64,000 nucleotides of DNA. Source: Microcoleus sp. FACHB-68 (GTDB taxonomy: Bacteria > Cyanobacteriota > Cyanobacteriia > Cyanobacteriales > Oscillatoriaceae). How positions within the stretch are numbered: position 1 is the stretch's first letter; each line of letters opens with the position of its first letter. Location of the stretch: NCBI RefSeq assembly GCF_014695715.1, contig NZ_JACJOT010000003.1:1-64000 (forward strand). The letters are read 5' to 3'. Position numbers and translations under genes: made by a program. Below are positions 45,076-53,900 of the stretch, piece after piece. Under the pieces are notes generated by a model. That model did no database searches and had not been told where the DNA came from. It was given only the letters and a program-made list of their open reading frames with translations.

Positions 45076-46884
45076 ATGGTGGTCAAAAGCTGGATTCAGC
45101 GGTTTCAGAATTACCTAGCCGGCAATCATCCCAGATTTCCTGGGGTGGTGGCGGCGGCTGTGGCTTTGGGGATGTCACAACTAGGTTACTGGCAGCAATT
45201 AGAGCAGTTGGGTTACAACGCTTTATTTAAAATCCGTCCGCCGATTGGGTGGGATGAGGGAATCGCCGTGATCGCGATTGATCAAGCAAGTTTGCAAGAG
45301 TATGGCCAATTTCCCTGGCCACGTGCTCGCTACACACAACTTTTGCAAGCTTTAAAAAAGTCACCACCGGCAGCAATTGGATTCGATATTTTATTTGTCG
45401 CGCCCAGCCCTTTAGACGCTGCAATGGCACAGGCGATAGCGGATCAAAGCAATGTTGTCTTATCTGTGGCTTGGGACGCGGAAGGTAAGCTACTGCCACC
45501 TGTGCCGGTTCTTGACAAAGCCGCAGCGAATGTCGGTCATATTTTGCACGACCCTGATAAAGACGGGATAAGCCGGCAAGCCACCGTGTTTGTTGAATCG
45601 CTACCGGCCCTCGCGCCCGCGATGCTAGATGTCTATAAAACCCGTGCCGGTGTTCAATTAGCGTTACCCAAGCCAGTTGCCGGTGAGAAAATGCCCAAAG
45701 TCTGGATTAACTGGCCCGGAACAACCCAAGCATTACCCACTTATTCCTTTGCAGACATCGCAGAAGGTCGAGTTGATCCCAGCATTTTTGCCAATAAATT
45801 AGTTCTAATTGGCCCAACGGCGACCGGCATCGACCCGCTGAGATCGCCACTCAACCAAAACCCACCGACTTCTGGAGTTTACCTCCACGCCGCCTTGATC
45901 GATAACTTATTAAATAAGCGGCTGCTGCAACGAACACCAGAGTGGGCGGACATTCTGCTGTTACTGGTCATAGGAGCCGGCACCAGTTGGCTATTGTTTA
46001 ACCGGCAGCTTAAGGAACGAGTTGTCATCGGCTTCATTCTACCCCCGGCTTGGTTTGCCGTCGCCCTCACCGCCTTCATCTGGGGCAACTTGTGGCTGTC
46101 GGTTGCCGCCCCTATTGGCACCATTTTATTAGCCGGTCTTGGAGTGCAGTTGCGCGAACAGTATGAAAAGCAACAGCTAATGAACTTGTTTGCCCAACAC
46201 GTCGCCCCAGAAATGGCAGAAGTGATTTGGGAACGCAAGGAAGAAATTTTTGAAAACGGGGAATTAGAAGCCCAAGAACTCACCGCAACGGTCTTATTTA
46301 TGGATATTCGGGGGTTCACCACAATCTCTGAAAGCTTGGCACCGCGCGAATTGCTCACCTGGCTGAATTTATACCTAGATGCGATGGCTAGTTGCATCAT
46401 GGAACATGGCGGCGTTATTGACAAATATATTGGGGATGCAATTATGGCCGTCTTTGGCATTCCCTTTCCGCAAGCTCAAGAAGAAGACGTGAAACGAGAT
46501 GCCACCGCAGCAATTGCAGCCAGCGTGGCCATGCACGAGCGTTTGCAGGTGTTGAACGAACGTTTTAAAGAAGAAAATCGCCCCTTGATTCGGTTTGGAA
46601 TTGGCATCCACACCGGCCCTGTGATCGCCGGCACCATCGGGGGAGCACAGCGGCTGAGTTATTCAGTTCTCGGTGATACAGTGAACGTAGCGGCGCGATT
46701 AGAGGCGATGACAAAGAATTTGACTTCCGACAGTCCTTATCAAATTTTGCTCACTGATCGGACGTTTGGTTATGTGAGCGATCTTTATGCCGGTCAAGAA
46801 TTTGGTGCGATTCAACTGCGGGGCAAGGAAACAGAAACGATGGTTTATTCGATCTTAGGTAAGCTGCCGGTGGAAGCCGGCTAG
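45076..46884 (+). CDS. CHASE2-domain adenylate/guanylate cyclase
   Basis: A 602-residue class III nucleotide cyclase. An N-terminal hydrophobic stretch leads to a CHASE2 extracellular sensor (~45-285; VIAIDQASLQEYGQFPWPR, AIGFDILF, SGVYLHAALIDNLL). Three transmembrane helices follow (~292-360), then a coiled-coil linker and the catalytic domain (~400-590). Metal aspartates are in LFMDIRGF and KYIGDAIMAVFG. The Lys of DKYIGD suggests ATP as substrate, and SVLGDTVNVAARLE is the transition-state segment. It should make cAMP in response to periplasmic ligands. The SLH protein follows by 190 bases. Confidence 0.94.
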   Translation: MVVKSWIQRFQNYLAGNHPRFPGVVAAAVALGMSQLGYWQQLEQLGYNALFKIRPPIGWDEGIAVIAIDQASLQEYGQFPWPRARYTQLLQALKKSPPAAIGFDILFVAPSPLDAAMAQAIADQSNVVLSVAWDAEGKLLPPVPVLDKAAANVGHILHDPDKDGISRQATVFVESLPALAPAMLDVYKTRAGVQLALPKPVAGEKMPKVWINWPGTTQALPTYSFADIAEGRVDPSIFANKLVLIGPTATGIDPLRSPLNQNPPTSGVYLHAALIDNLLNKRLLQRTPEWADILLLLVIGAGTSWLLFNRQLKERVVIGFILPPAWFAVALTAFIWGNLWLSVAAPIGTILLAGLGVQLREQYEKQQLMNLFAQHVAPEMAEVIWERKEEIFENGELEAQELTATVLFMDIRGFTTISESLAPRELLTWLNLYLDAMASCIMEHGGVIDKYIGDAIMAVFGIPFPQAQEEDVKRDATAAIAASVAMHERLQVLNERFKEENRPLIRFGIGIHTGPVIAGTIGGAQRLSYSVLGDTVNVAARLEAMTKNLTSDSPYQILLTDRTFGYVSDLYAGQEFGAIQLRGKETETMVYSILGKLPVEAG

Positions 46885-47074
46885 CGGGTGGGTGTGATGA
46901 CACAAAAACTTAGTTGCAGTCTAATCGGCAGCCGGCTGAAATTTCCAGGCTTGAAAGACGAATGAGACAAACAAACGTCATCTGTCAATATACCTAGTCC
47001 CTCATCCCTCAGCCCCTAAAATAAATGCAACGCTTGAAAGCAAGTCCCGTAGGTGTGGGAGTTAAATATTTGTC

Positions 47075-49129
47075 ATGAAACAGAGTTCTTTTGCTTTACT
47101 GAGCAGGATTATTATCGTTGCCGCCGGCCTTACCCTGGCAACTTCTGCGCCGCCAGGGTTCAGTGCCACAGCTGCAAAAACCGGCCAAACCCCTGCAAAA
47201 CCGGCATCCCAGCAGCCATCCGAGATTGAAAAGCCGACTCTGCTTTCTCAGTGGCAAGAAAGCTGGGATACTGCTGTGATCATCAACCCTGTGATTACCA
47301 ATCAAGAAGCAACCGCGTTTACAATCCAGCTAGAAGTGCTCAGCAAGCCGGCAACAACCTACGCGAATGCTGTTTATCAACTGTTTGTCCGTCAAAATGA
47401 TCGATGGCTGCCGGTTTATACCAGCACCGGCGCACGACTGCTTCCTAATCAAGCCGGCTCACTTGCCTTAGAACCCGAAGTCATTCCCATCACACAGGTG
47501 GTAAGGGTGCTGGGTAATGACGCAAATATGGGCAATTTAGCTCTCAAAGCAGTGGTGCAGTTGCGATATGACCTCCAAAGCGGCGCGAAGGAGCAACAGC
47601 TACAGCTAGAGACAAGCCAATCCTACGGCTTGACGAAGTTGCCCACAACTGCTCAGCAAGGCAACACCGGCACGCCTGCCACGGCACAAACTCCCATCCA
47701 GCAAGGCAACACCGGCACGTCTACCACGGCACAAACTCCCATCCAGCAAGGCAACACCGGCACGTCTACCACACCCGCTACAACCGCTCAGCAGCCTTTA
47801 ACAACGGGTTCCCCGATGATGGGAAAAGGGCAATTTAGCCTAGGCATCCGCTCTTCCTCCGATGTGATTGCTCGCATTTCCCTGAAACCAAGGCGAAGCA
47901 ACGGCTATTTACGAGAACGCTTTATCGGCGATTTTCGCTACAAGCCCAACCAAGGCGCTAAATTCATGCAGGGGATTTATCCGGGTGATCGGGTTGTCGT
48001 GCGCTTGTACGATTTGGAAAACCGCGCGATTGGTTACAGCGAGTTTGAACTGCTATTTGAAAACACGGCAGTTAATTTGGTCGTGCCCAGCGATCCCGCT
48101 CAATCCCGTGCGGTGCGGACTGTTTACGGGATGGACACCAACGCTGATGGCTCAATTGATCCCAGCACTGTTGTCTACGACTATTTCACCAAAATTAGCA
48201 GCGATCCTGCCGGCTCTGAAAGTGTTAGCTTCCTCACCAATTTAGATACGATTGACACCAGCCGGTTTCAAGCTGAGGGGTTACTCGCGCCGCCTCGCAC
48301 CAGCATTTATACGCCTTCCTTGGGTAGTGGGGCTTTTTCTTTAGCAAATCGCACGGTTAACCTATTCGGTTCAGATTTGGCACCGGCTTTAATCGCTCAA
48401 CCGGGGAAAGTGGTTCAGGTAATTAACCTCAGCGATAGCAGCACCTTAACTTATGACGTGAGCCAGTTGGTGGGACAGTATCGCGATGAGGGCGTCAGTC
48501 AGGGGATTCAAGTCCGCTTTGCCGATGTGCCGGCAGATCATTGGGCCAAAGATTTTATTGGCGAGTTAGCCGCAAAGGAAGTTCTCAAAGGCTTTCTTGA
48601 TGGCACCTTTCGCCCGAATGAGCAGGTGACGCGGGCGGAGTTTGCTGCCATGATTCGCAAAGCATTTAATAAGCCCAAAACTCGCAATGCGGTTGCCTTT
48701 GCCGACGTGCCGGCTAGCCACTGGGCAGCCAGTGCCATTCGCGAAGCTTATGAAATGGGCTTTTTTGAACAAGGAAACTTTAACCCAGATAAAAAGCTAG
48801 ACCGGCTTGACATTTTGACGATTTTAGCCAAGGGATTGAACTACTCGGCCAAAGGCTCTCCCGACTCAATTTTGCAGATGTACAGCGATAGCAGTACCAT
48901 TCCGGCGGATGCCCGGACTTTAGTCGCAGCGGCAACGGAACAAGGCTTGGTGGTTAATTATCCCAATCTTAAGGTGCTGAATCCTAAGCAAATGGCGACG
49001 CGGGCTGAGGTTGCGGCGTTTCTCTACCAAGCGTTGGCAAGCACCGGCGATGTGGCGAGGATTGCTTCACCCTATGTCGTGGGAGGCGCGCCAGGTGCCG
49101 GTGCGGCAGGTTCCAGCAATCAGCCTTAG
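47075..49129 (+). CDS. Surface protein with SLH domains
   Basis: A 684-residue exported protein. A signal peptide (~1-30) precedes an N-terminal beta domain (~60-175) and a 45-bp-repeat linker (QQGNTGTxxTAQTPI, ~194-240). A second beta domain spans ~255-330, followed by a region that includes DTNADGSIDPSTV (a possible Ca-binding loop). C-terminal S-layer homology modules run from ~482 to 665 (FADVPADHWAKDFIGELA, FADVPASHWAASAIREA). SLH modules tether proteins to cell-wall polymer or the outer membrane. With FecR and the CHASE2 cyclase it forms a plausible envelope-sensing group. No peptidase or glycosidase motif was seen. Confidence 0.87.
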   Translation: MKQSSFALLSRIIIVAAGLTLATSAPPGFSATAAKTGQTPAKPASQQPSEIEKPTLLSQWQESWDTAVIINPVITNQEATAFTIQLEVLSKPATTYANAVYQLFVRQNDRWLPVYTSTGARLLPNQAGSLALEPEVIPITQVVRVLGNDANMGNLALKAVVQLRYDLQSGAKEQQLQLETSQSYGLTKLPTTAQQGNTGTPATAQTPIQQGNTGTSTTAQTPIQQGNTGTSTTPATTAQQPLTTGSPMMGKGQFSLGIRSSSDVIARISLKPRRSNGYLRERFIGDFRYKPNQGAKFMQGIYPGDRVVVRLYDLENRAIGYSEFELLFENTAVNLVVPSDPAQSRAVRTVYGMDTNADGSIDPSTVVYDYFTKISSDPAGSESVSFLTNLDTIDTSRFQAEGLLAPPRTSIYTPSLGSGAFSLANRTVNLFGSDLAPALIAQPGKVVQVINLSDSSTLTYDVSQLVGQYRDEGVSQGIQVRFADVPADHWAKDFIGELAAKEVLKGFLDGTFRPNEQVTRAEFAAMIRKAFNKPKTRNAVAFADVPASHWAASAIREAYEMGFFEQGNFNPDKKLDRLDILTILAKGLNYSAKGSPDSILQMYSDSSTIPADARTLVAAATEQGLVVNYPNLKVLNPKQMATRAEVAAFLYQALASTGDVARIASPYVVGGAPGAGAAGSSNQP
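47654..47788 (+). repeat. 45-bp coding repeat, three copies
   Basis: The unit starts CAGCAAGGCAACACCGGCAC at 47654, 47699 and 47744. Copies two and three are nearly identical, and each contains ACCGGC. Confidence 0.92.
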
Positions 49130-49150
49130 CCGACGGTTAATCATCTAACG

Positions 49151-49172
49151 GGGCGGGTTTTCTGGCTCGCCC
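49151..49172 (+). terminator. Short GC stem-loop after the SLH gene
   Basis: GGGCGGG-TTTTCTGG-CTCGCCC, 7 bp with one G-U pair, 20 bases after the stop. Confidence 0.55.
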
Positions 49173-49308
49173 TGATCGGCTGTTGAGAATTTTACAATGG
49201 GCACATCTAGAAGATGCCACAGTTTATTCCTGAAAAAATTGAGCCAGAGATGAATTTTTTAGAGAAGCAGGCTCTGTAATAAACCTTTGGCAAAAGAATC
49301 TGTGTGGG

Positions 49309-49378
49309 ATCGGGGTTTTGCGCGAGTTTGGCAGAAATTGCTCGCTGATTTCCCTGGCTTACTCGCCCTAACCCCGAT
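49309..49378. repeat. Nested inverted repeat in intergenic DNA
   Basis: ATCGGGGTT pairs with AACCCCGAT, with GCGAGT/ACTCGC nested inside. The 49130-49509 interval otherwise shows no supported gene; a 76-codon minus frame across it is discounted. Confidence 0.5.
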
Positions 49379-49509
49379 TTTTGCAAGAAGTCTCATGTAA
49401 AGAATGCTGTAGCGCCGACTTTTAAGCAGTCTGCCAACATTCGTTTTATGCTGAAATTTAGCGAGATCGAGGATAGGCAGATCATCCAATCATAGGGCAG
49501 TCAATATTT

Positions 49510-50844
49510 ATGCGTTATAAAGTTACTCACCGGCTCAGAAAGCAGCAAGACGACCAATTAGCGATCCTAGAAGTAGGTGCGATTCAGCCTATCCAAAATT
49601 CCCAGATCGGCGGTGAGGTTGTGATGGGTAAAATTGAGTCCGTACCTACACAGCAAGCCGATAAAAGCCTTACCCACAACTCTGGGGCGAAAGAACTCGT
49701 TTGGCAGCGCCAAGTCAAAGTTGGAGATCAGCTGGTATATCATCAGGTAAAAGATGATGGATATGGCTGCTTGAGCTTTTTCCGCGCCTCGGTGAATGTC
49801 AGTGCCGGCGCTGAGGTGGCGTTGCAGAATGCTGCCGATGGGCGCACAACAGAAGCATCGCCAAACCGGCACGCGCTGCTAAACCAAACCTCAAAGAGGC
49901 ATTTCACACACAGCGTTCAAAATTCCGAGTCTTCAGTTGCCACCCCAGACTATAAAACTAATATCCGCAAAGCGTTGCCAGAAATTGAGCAATCTGTTAT
50001 TCCTCAAGATTCTACCGATCTGCCGGCAACTGAACCCGCTTGCGACTCCTCATCAATACGCAGTGCGGTTAGTGTGGGATTGGCGGTTAATCTGCTAGCG
50101 CTAACGGTTGGGGGATATTTATTACAGTTTTCTCCTGCCGGCACTGAAGCAAATGTTGCAGTTAAAACAACCGCACAACATCAGCCGGCAACCGTTCAGA
50201 ATTCGGGTGTGCCGGCACAGTCCATTCCTTCAAATCATATTGATGATTCAGACGTTTCAGGGCCGGCGCAAGCTCTACTTGAAGCGCAAGCTCACCAATT
50301 GTTGCAAACTGCCTACCGTCACGCAGTTGCCAAAGATTTTGCCGGCGCATTAAATGCGCTCAAACAAATTCCCCAGGAAAGCTCAGCCTTCGCTGTTGCT
50401 CAAACCAAAATTGTTGAATATAGCGAATTACAGCACCTTCAGGTTGAAACGCAAGCGCACCAATTACTGCAAGCTGCCTACAATCTGGCGGGGGAAAGCG
50501 ATTTTGCCGGCGCAATTAGCTTCATCAAACAAATTCCTCAAGGGACTGTTGCCTACGCCAAGGTTGAACCCAAGTTAGCTGAATATAGCGAAAAACAGCG
50601 CATCCGGGCAGAAACGAACAGTTGGAACGTTGGGGCGTTGCGAGATCCCCAGCCCCACAGCGTCATGGTTTCAACACTGGCTGCCCCTGTGCAAAGCAAC
50701 AACCTTGCCGGTGTTTCTGCTGCTGTTTCATACCCCATCGGCACACGGGTGCTTTCCACAAATCTCAACCCCGGCAACATTGTCCAAGAAATCGCCCCTA
50801 AACCAGCATTTCTATCTGTTCCGGAAACCGAGATAGAGGGATAA
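49510..50844 (+). CDS. Single-pass membrane protein with tandem C-terminal repeats (paralogue A)
   Basis: A 444-residue protein of no family I can name. The N-terminal ~110 residues are soluble (HRLRKQQDDQLAILEVG...), followed by a polar linker and one transmembrane helix (~185-208, SVGLAVNLLALTVGGYLL). Distal to it are two ~45-residue helical repeats (AHQLLQTAYRHAVAKDFAGAL...IPQ and AHQLLQAAYNLAGESDFAGAI...IPQ), each ending KxxEYSExQ. The C-terminus has LNPGNIVQEIAPKP. The next gene (51138) shares the same helix, repeats and C-terminal motif. The repeats resemble degenerate TPR-like helical pairs. Confidence 0.78.
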   Translation: MRYKVTHRLRKQQDDQLAILEVGAIQPIQNSQIGGEVVMGKIESVPTQQADKSLTHNSGAKELVWQRQVKVGDQLVYHQVKDDGYGCLSFFRASVNVSAGAEVALQNAADGRTTEASPNRHALLNQTSKRHFTHSVQNSESSVATPDYKTNIRKALPEIEQSVIPQDSTDLPATEPACDSSSIRSAVSVGLAVNLLALTVGGYLLQFSPAGTEANVAVKTTAQHQPATVQNSGVPAQSIPSNHIDDSDVSGPAQALLEAQAHQLLQTAYRHAVAKDFAGALNALKQIPQESSAFAVAQTKIVEYSELQHLQVETQAHQLLQAAYNLAGESDFAGAISFIKQIPQGTVAYAKVEPKLAEYSEKQRIRAETNSWNVGALRDPQPHSVMVSTLAAPVQSNNLAGVSAAVSYPIGTRVLSTNLNPGNIVQEIAPKPAFLSVPETEIEG

Positions 50845-51137
50845 ATTTTCTTGACAACTAAATTGCCGGCTCGTGTTGTCACCGGCTGCTATGCGCCTAT
50901 TGTTGGGCGTTTGCTCTGTTGCGACTGCAATATTTACGCACTTTTACGGTTGGCAATTGAAGTGCTGAGCTGAATGAATCCTGAGCGATTAGAAATAGAG
51001 GCGGATAAAAGAAGGTGGGGGCATCAACTGCCGGTTAGTGACAAGCTGGCCACTATCCTCCACCAGATGGTGCGCTTTTACACCAAAGATATCTGAGGCT
51101 GTAGCAGCGCTCGCTGAGTTGATTAGTTCTTTTGAAT
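50845..51137. other. Short intergenic region between the paralogues
   Basis: 292 bases; no gene, RNA or hairpin was recognised. GGCTGTAGCAGCGC...GAGTTG precedes the second paralogue. Its ribosome binding site is weak. Confidence 0.35.
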
Positions 51138-52736
51138 ATGACGGTGTCGATCACTGTCAAGCAAAGGCACTCTCTCACTCTGGATTCCGGAGTACCAACG
51201 ACAGCTTACCTTCCTCTTCCGATTATGCCACCGATTACTGAATTAACCCTGGCCATACAAGAGTCAGAGTCTGCTGAAGATTCTGCCGGCAGCATAGAGT
51301 CCTCCCCCCCTTCGCTGTGCGCGGAAGAATCTGCAGTGAACACTCAGGACTCTGCAATGCAACTGAGCAGTCAATTAACCCTGCCTCTACACGAGTCGGA
51401 GTCTACTGAAAATACTGCCGACAGCGTTGATAAGTTTGATTCAATCAACATGGAAGATGCCACCGGCAGCGTTGATCAGTTTGATTCAATCAACATCGAA
51501 GAGACCACCGGCAGCGCTGAGCAGTCGAATTCCCTCAATTGTGAAGATGCCGGCAGCGCTGAGCAGTTGAATTCTCCCAATTGTGAAGATGCCGGCAGCG
51601 CTGAGCAGTTGAATTCTCCCAATTGTGAAGATGCCGGCAGCGCTGAGCAGTTGAATTCTCCTAATTCTGAAGATGCCGGCAGCGCTGATGAGTTGAATTC
51701 TCCCAATTGTGAAGATGCCGGCAGCGCTGATGATTCAGCCATCAGCGTCGTTGCGACATCCCTAGCATTTCATGAGGCTAATCATGCAGCTACGCCCCAA
51801 ATCTCCAACCTTTCTGTGCGGCTAACACTTTTGGGACTTGGAGCCGGTGTTGCTGCCAATGCTGCGGCTTTAGGGTTCGCCGGTTATAATCTGTTCCTGG
51901 CTCCTCCTTTAGATCCTGGACTGGAGACGTTTGCCAAGGCAACAGAACAGTATCAGGCTGGAGATATCAAACAAGCGGTTGCGCTGGCTAAATCTGTTGC
52001 TTCATATAGTTCTGCCTATCATGAAGCGAATACCGCTATTGAAGAGTGGCAGCAAACTTGGCAAGTAGCCACCCGTCAAGTCACGATGGTTGAACAAGCT
52101 TTTAAACAAAGCCGGTGGCGGGATGTGCTTGAGGAAGCTGACAAGATCCCGAAAATTGCTTCTTGGCACAAAAAAATCGAGCCAATGGTTCAGCAAGCGG
52201 CAGTCAAGATGGATGGGGAAGTCCAGAAGCTGTTAAAAACCGCATCTGAACAGGCAAACGCTAAAGATTTTACTGGCGCTTTAAAATCGCTGAAACAAAT
52301 TCCCAAAGGATGGCCTGATTACGCCCCAGTAGAAGCCAAAATTGCTGAGTACACTCAGAAGCAGCGCATTAAAAGTGAGGCTGTCGGACATCAGTTATTA
52401 CAACAAGCTTACAACCGGGCAGCCGCTAAAGATTTTGCCGGTGCTATGGCTTATCTGAAAAAGGTTCCTAAAGGAACAACTGCCTATTCTACTGCTCAAA
52501 CAAAGCGGGCTGAGTACGGCAAAAAGCTACGCATCCAAACTCCACCTAATTCCCCAAAAAGTAACCGGCAGGTTCAATCGGCGCGGCAGCCTCAAAAACG
52601 AGCTGCGATATCAACTGAGCAGTTAATTAGTAGTAATGATGGCGTGTCGGCTGTTTCTATGCGTAGTATTCAAAGTCTCAACCCTGGTGATTTTTTACAA
52701 GAAATTAATCCGATGCCGGGTGTTTGGAGAGGGTGA
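51138..52736 (+). CDS. Single-pass membrane protein with tandem repeats (paralogue B)
   Basis: A 532-residue relative of the preceding gene, started here at ATG 51138 (TTG 51132 is also in frame). The N-terminal ~215 residues are acidic and Ser-rich, including a 14-residue tandem repeat (EDAGSAEQLNSPNC, five near-identical copies). One transmembrane helix follows (~232-258, TLLGLGAGVAANAAALGF). Then come a helical region, and two copies of the QLLxxAYxxAxxKDFAGAL...IPKG repeat and the C-terminal LNPGDFLQEINPMP. The domain order matches paralogue A, but the N-terminal part is unrelated. Confidence 0.8.
   Translation: MTVSITVKQRHSLTLDSGVPTTAYLPLPIMPPITELTLAIQESESAEDSAGSIESSPPSLCAEESAVNTQDSAMQLSSQLTLPLHESESTENTADSVDKFDSINMEDATGSVDQFDSINIEETTGSAEQSNSLNCEDAGSAEQLNSPNCEDAGSAEQLNSPNCEDAGSAEQLNSPNSEDAGSADELNSPNCEDAGSADDSAISVVATSLAFHEANHAATPQISNLSVRLTLLGLGAGVAANAAALGFAGYNLFLAPPLDPGLETFAKATEQYQAGDIKQAVALAKSVASYSSAYHEANTAIEEWQQTWQVATRQVTMVEQAFKQSRWRDVLEEADKIPKIASWHKKIEPMVQQAAVKMDGEVQKLLKTASEQANAKDFTGALKSLKQIPKGWPDYAPVEAKIAEYTQKQRIKSEAVGHQLLQQAYNRAAAKDFAGAMAYLKKVPKGTTAYSTAQTKRAEYGKKLRIQTPPNSPKSNRQVQSARQPQKRAAISTEQLISSNDGVSAVSMRSIQSLNPGDFLQEINPMPGVWRG
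51453..51732 (+). repeat. 42-bp coding minisatellite
   Basis: Exact-period copies start at 51543, 51585, 51627, 51669 and 51711 (unit GAAGATGCCGGCAGCGCTGA..., 14 codons). Two older 45-bp versions precede them. The reverse strand is also open here, which is a repeat artefact. Confidence 0.93.
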
Positions 52737-53156
52737 AAAAAGATGAGAAGTGACTGTGCAAAACCAATTAACTAAGAGCCGGTAATTAAGGCAGCCGTTT
52801 AAAACTTACGCTTGCCTTTTTCTCTTTTTACTGTGTTCTCTAGTTTTGTGAAATTGGCATCTGTTCTTCTTATTTGAGAGTTGTTTGCCCTCATCCGTTA
52901 ACAATTGGACTCTGTCCCATTTATTACAATACTAATAAGGCGATTAAAAGCAGTTTTTTGAAACTCATTTTTTATATAGAAAACGAGTTTTTGTATTGAA
53001 TATATACAGAGATACTGCTAGAATTATTTTATTTATCAGCTTCTGCCGGCATACATTTTTTTAATCAACCGCAATTTGGTTTGACTAGCAGACGGGCCTG
53101 AAGTTAAAGCGATTAATTTTTATATTCGGTTAGTTTTTCCTGGCTGATTCGGAGGT
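52737..53156. other. Intergenic region, no gene seen
   Basis: 420 bases, AT-rich with TATATA-type stretches around 52970-53010. Nothing supports a gene or an RNA. It borders the transposase fragment, but I could not find a terminal inverted repeat. Confidence 0.4.
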
Positions 53157-53615
53157 TTACGAAGGCGATTTAACCAAATTTTTTGACAGTTTCATCTTTG
53201 CTTTTAGCTTATAGCGAACGGTTCGGTAAACGACATAATAATCGACCTCTACTCCACATTCGTCCCGAAGCCATAATTGAATATCTCCATAGGTTCTGAA
53301 TACCTCTGGATTTTGGAGTTTTTGCTTAAGGCGCTCTATGGCTTCTGCCGGCAGAGAACAAGGTTTGCCGGCAGGCTTGTAAAGCTTTAGTAAGCCTGAT
53401 AATCCGTCAGTTTTATATTTTTGAAACCAACGATAAATCGTTGAAGGATCTTTGACTAACAATTTAGAGAGGGCTTCCAACGTGGTGACTTGACCCGACT
53501 TCAGCAAGTACAGAGCCTGGAGCCTTTCTTTTTTTTGAAGGTTACTCTCTTTCTTAAGAAGAGTTTTGAGTTCGACGGCGGTTTCAGAGATGTCTAATTT
53601 GATCTGGTTCGCCAT
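53157..53615 (-). mobile_element. IS630-type transposase N-terminal (helix-turn-helix) fragment or solo HTH protein
   Basis: 152 residues starting at ATG 53615 (MANQIKLDIS). An N-terminal coiled coil is followed by two winged helix-turn-helix units (SGQVTTLEALSKLLVKDPSTIYRW and KPCSLPAEAIERLKQ...TYGDIQLWLRDECG), then YYVVYRTVRYKLKAKMKLSKN and a stop. IS630/ISY100-type transposases continue into a DDE domain, which is absent here and not found downstream in another frame. It may be a decayed insertion sequence or a domesticated DNA-binding protein. Confidence 0.75.
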
Positions 53616-53636
53616 GTGACAATTTCTCGGAGTCAA

Positions 53637-53900
53637 GTGAAGCTAGCTTAACTCAGGCAAGTTTATCACCAACTAGGAGTTTCTGGAACTTTTCTGAAAA
53701 AACTTGGCATCAGGACAGCTTTTGTCAGGAAAAGGAGATGGAGAATGTACTTGTGCGACGGATGGCCGGCTCTTGAAGCGCATTCTCGCTTTTGCTGTAT
53801 CCTAATGTCATAAGAACTCACTGACCTAAACAATCCTCAATAACAGCAGTTAGCGCATTTATTACCATCAACGCATCAAGTAATATTAAGGAAAGCGGCA
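53637..53900. other. Intergenic region upstream of the P450 gene
   Basis: 264 bases with a single RCCGGY word (GGCCGGCT near 53765). AAGGAAAGCGG before ATG 53901 provides the ribosome binding site. Confidence 0.4.

Noticed and set aside
49259-49489. 76-codon minus-strand ORF
   Set aside because: It overlaps an inverted repeat and has no family pattern.
51453-51732. CRISPR array
   Set aside because: The repeat units are contiguous and in frame in a gene; there are no spacers and no cas genes in the window.
51476-51742. Minus-strand ORF over the second minisatellite
   Set aside because: Same repeat artefact, with no ribosome binding site.
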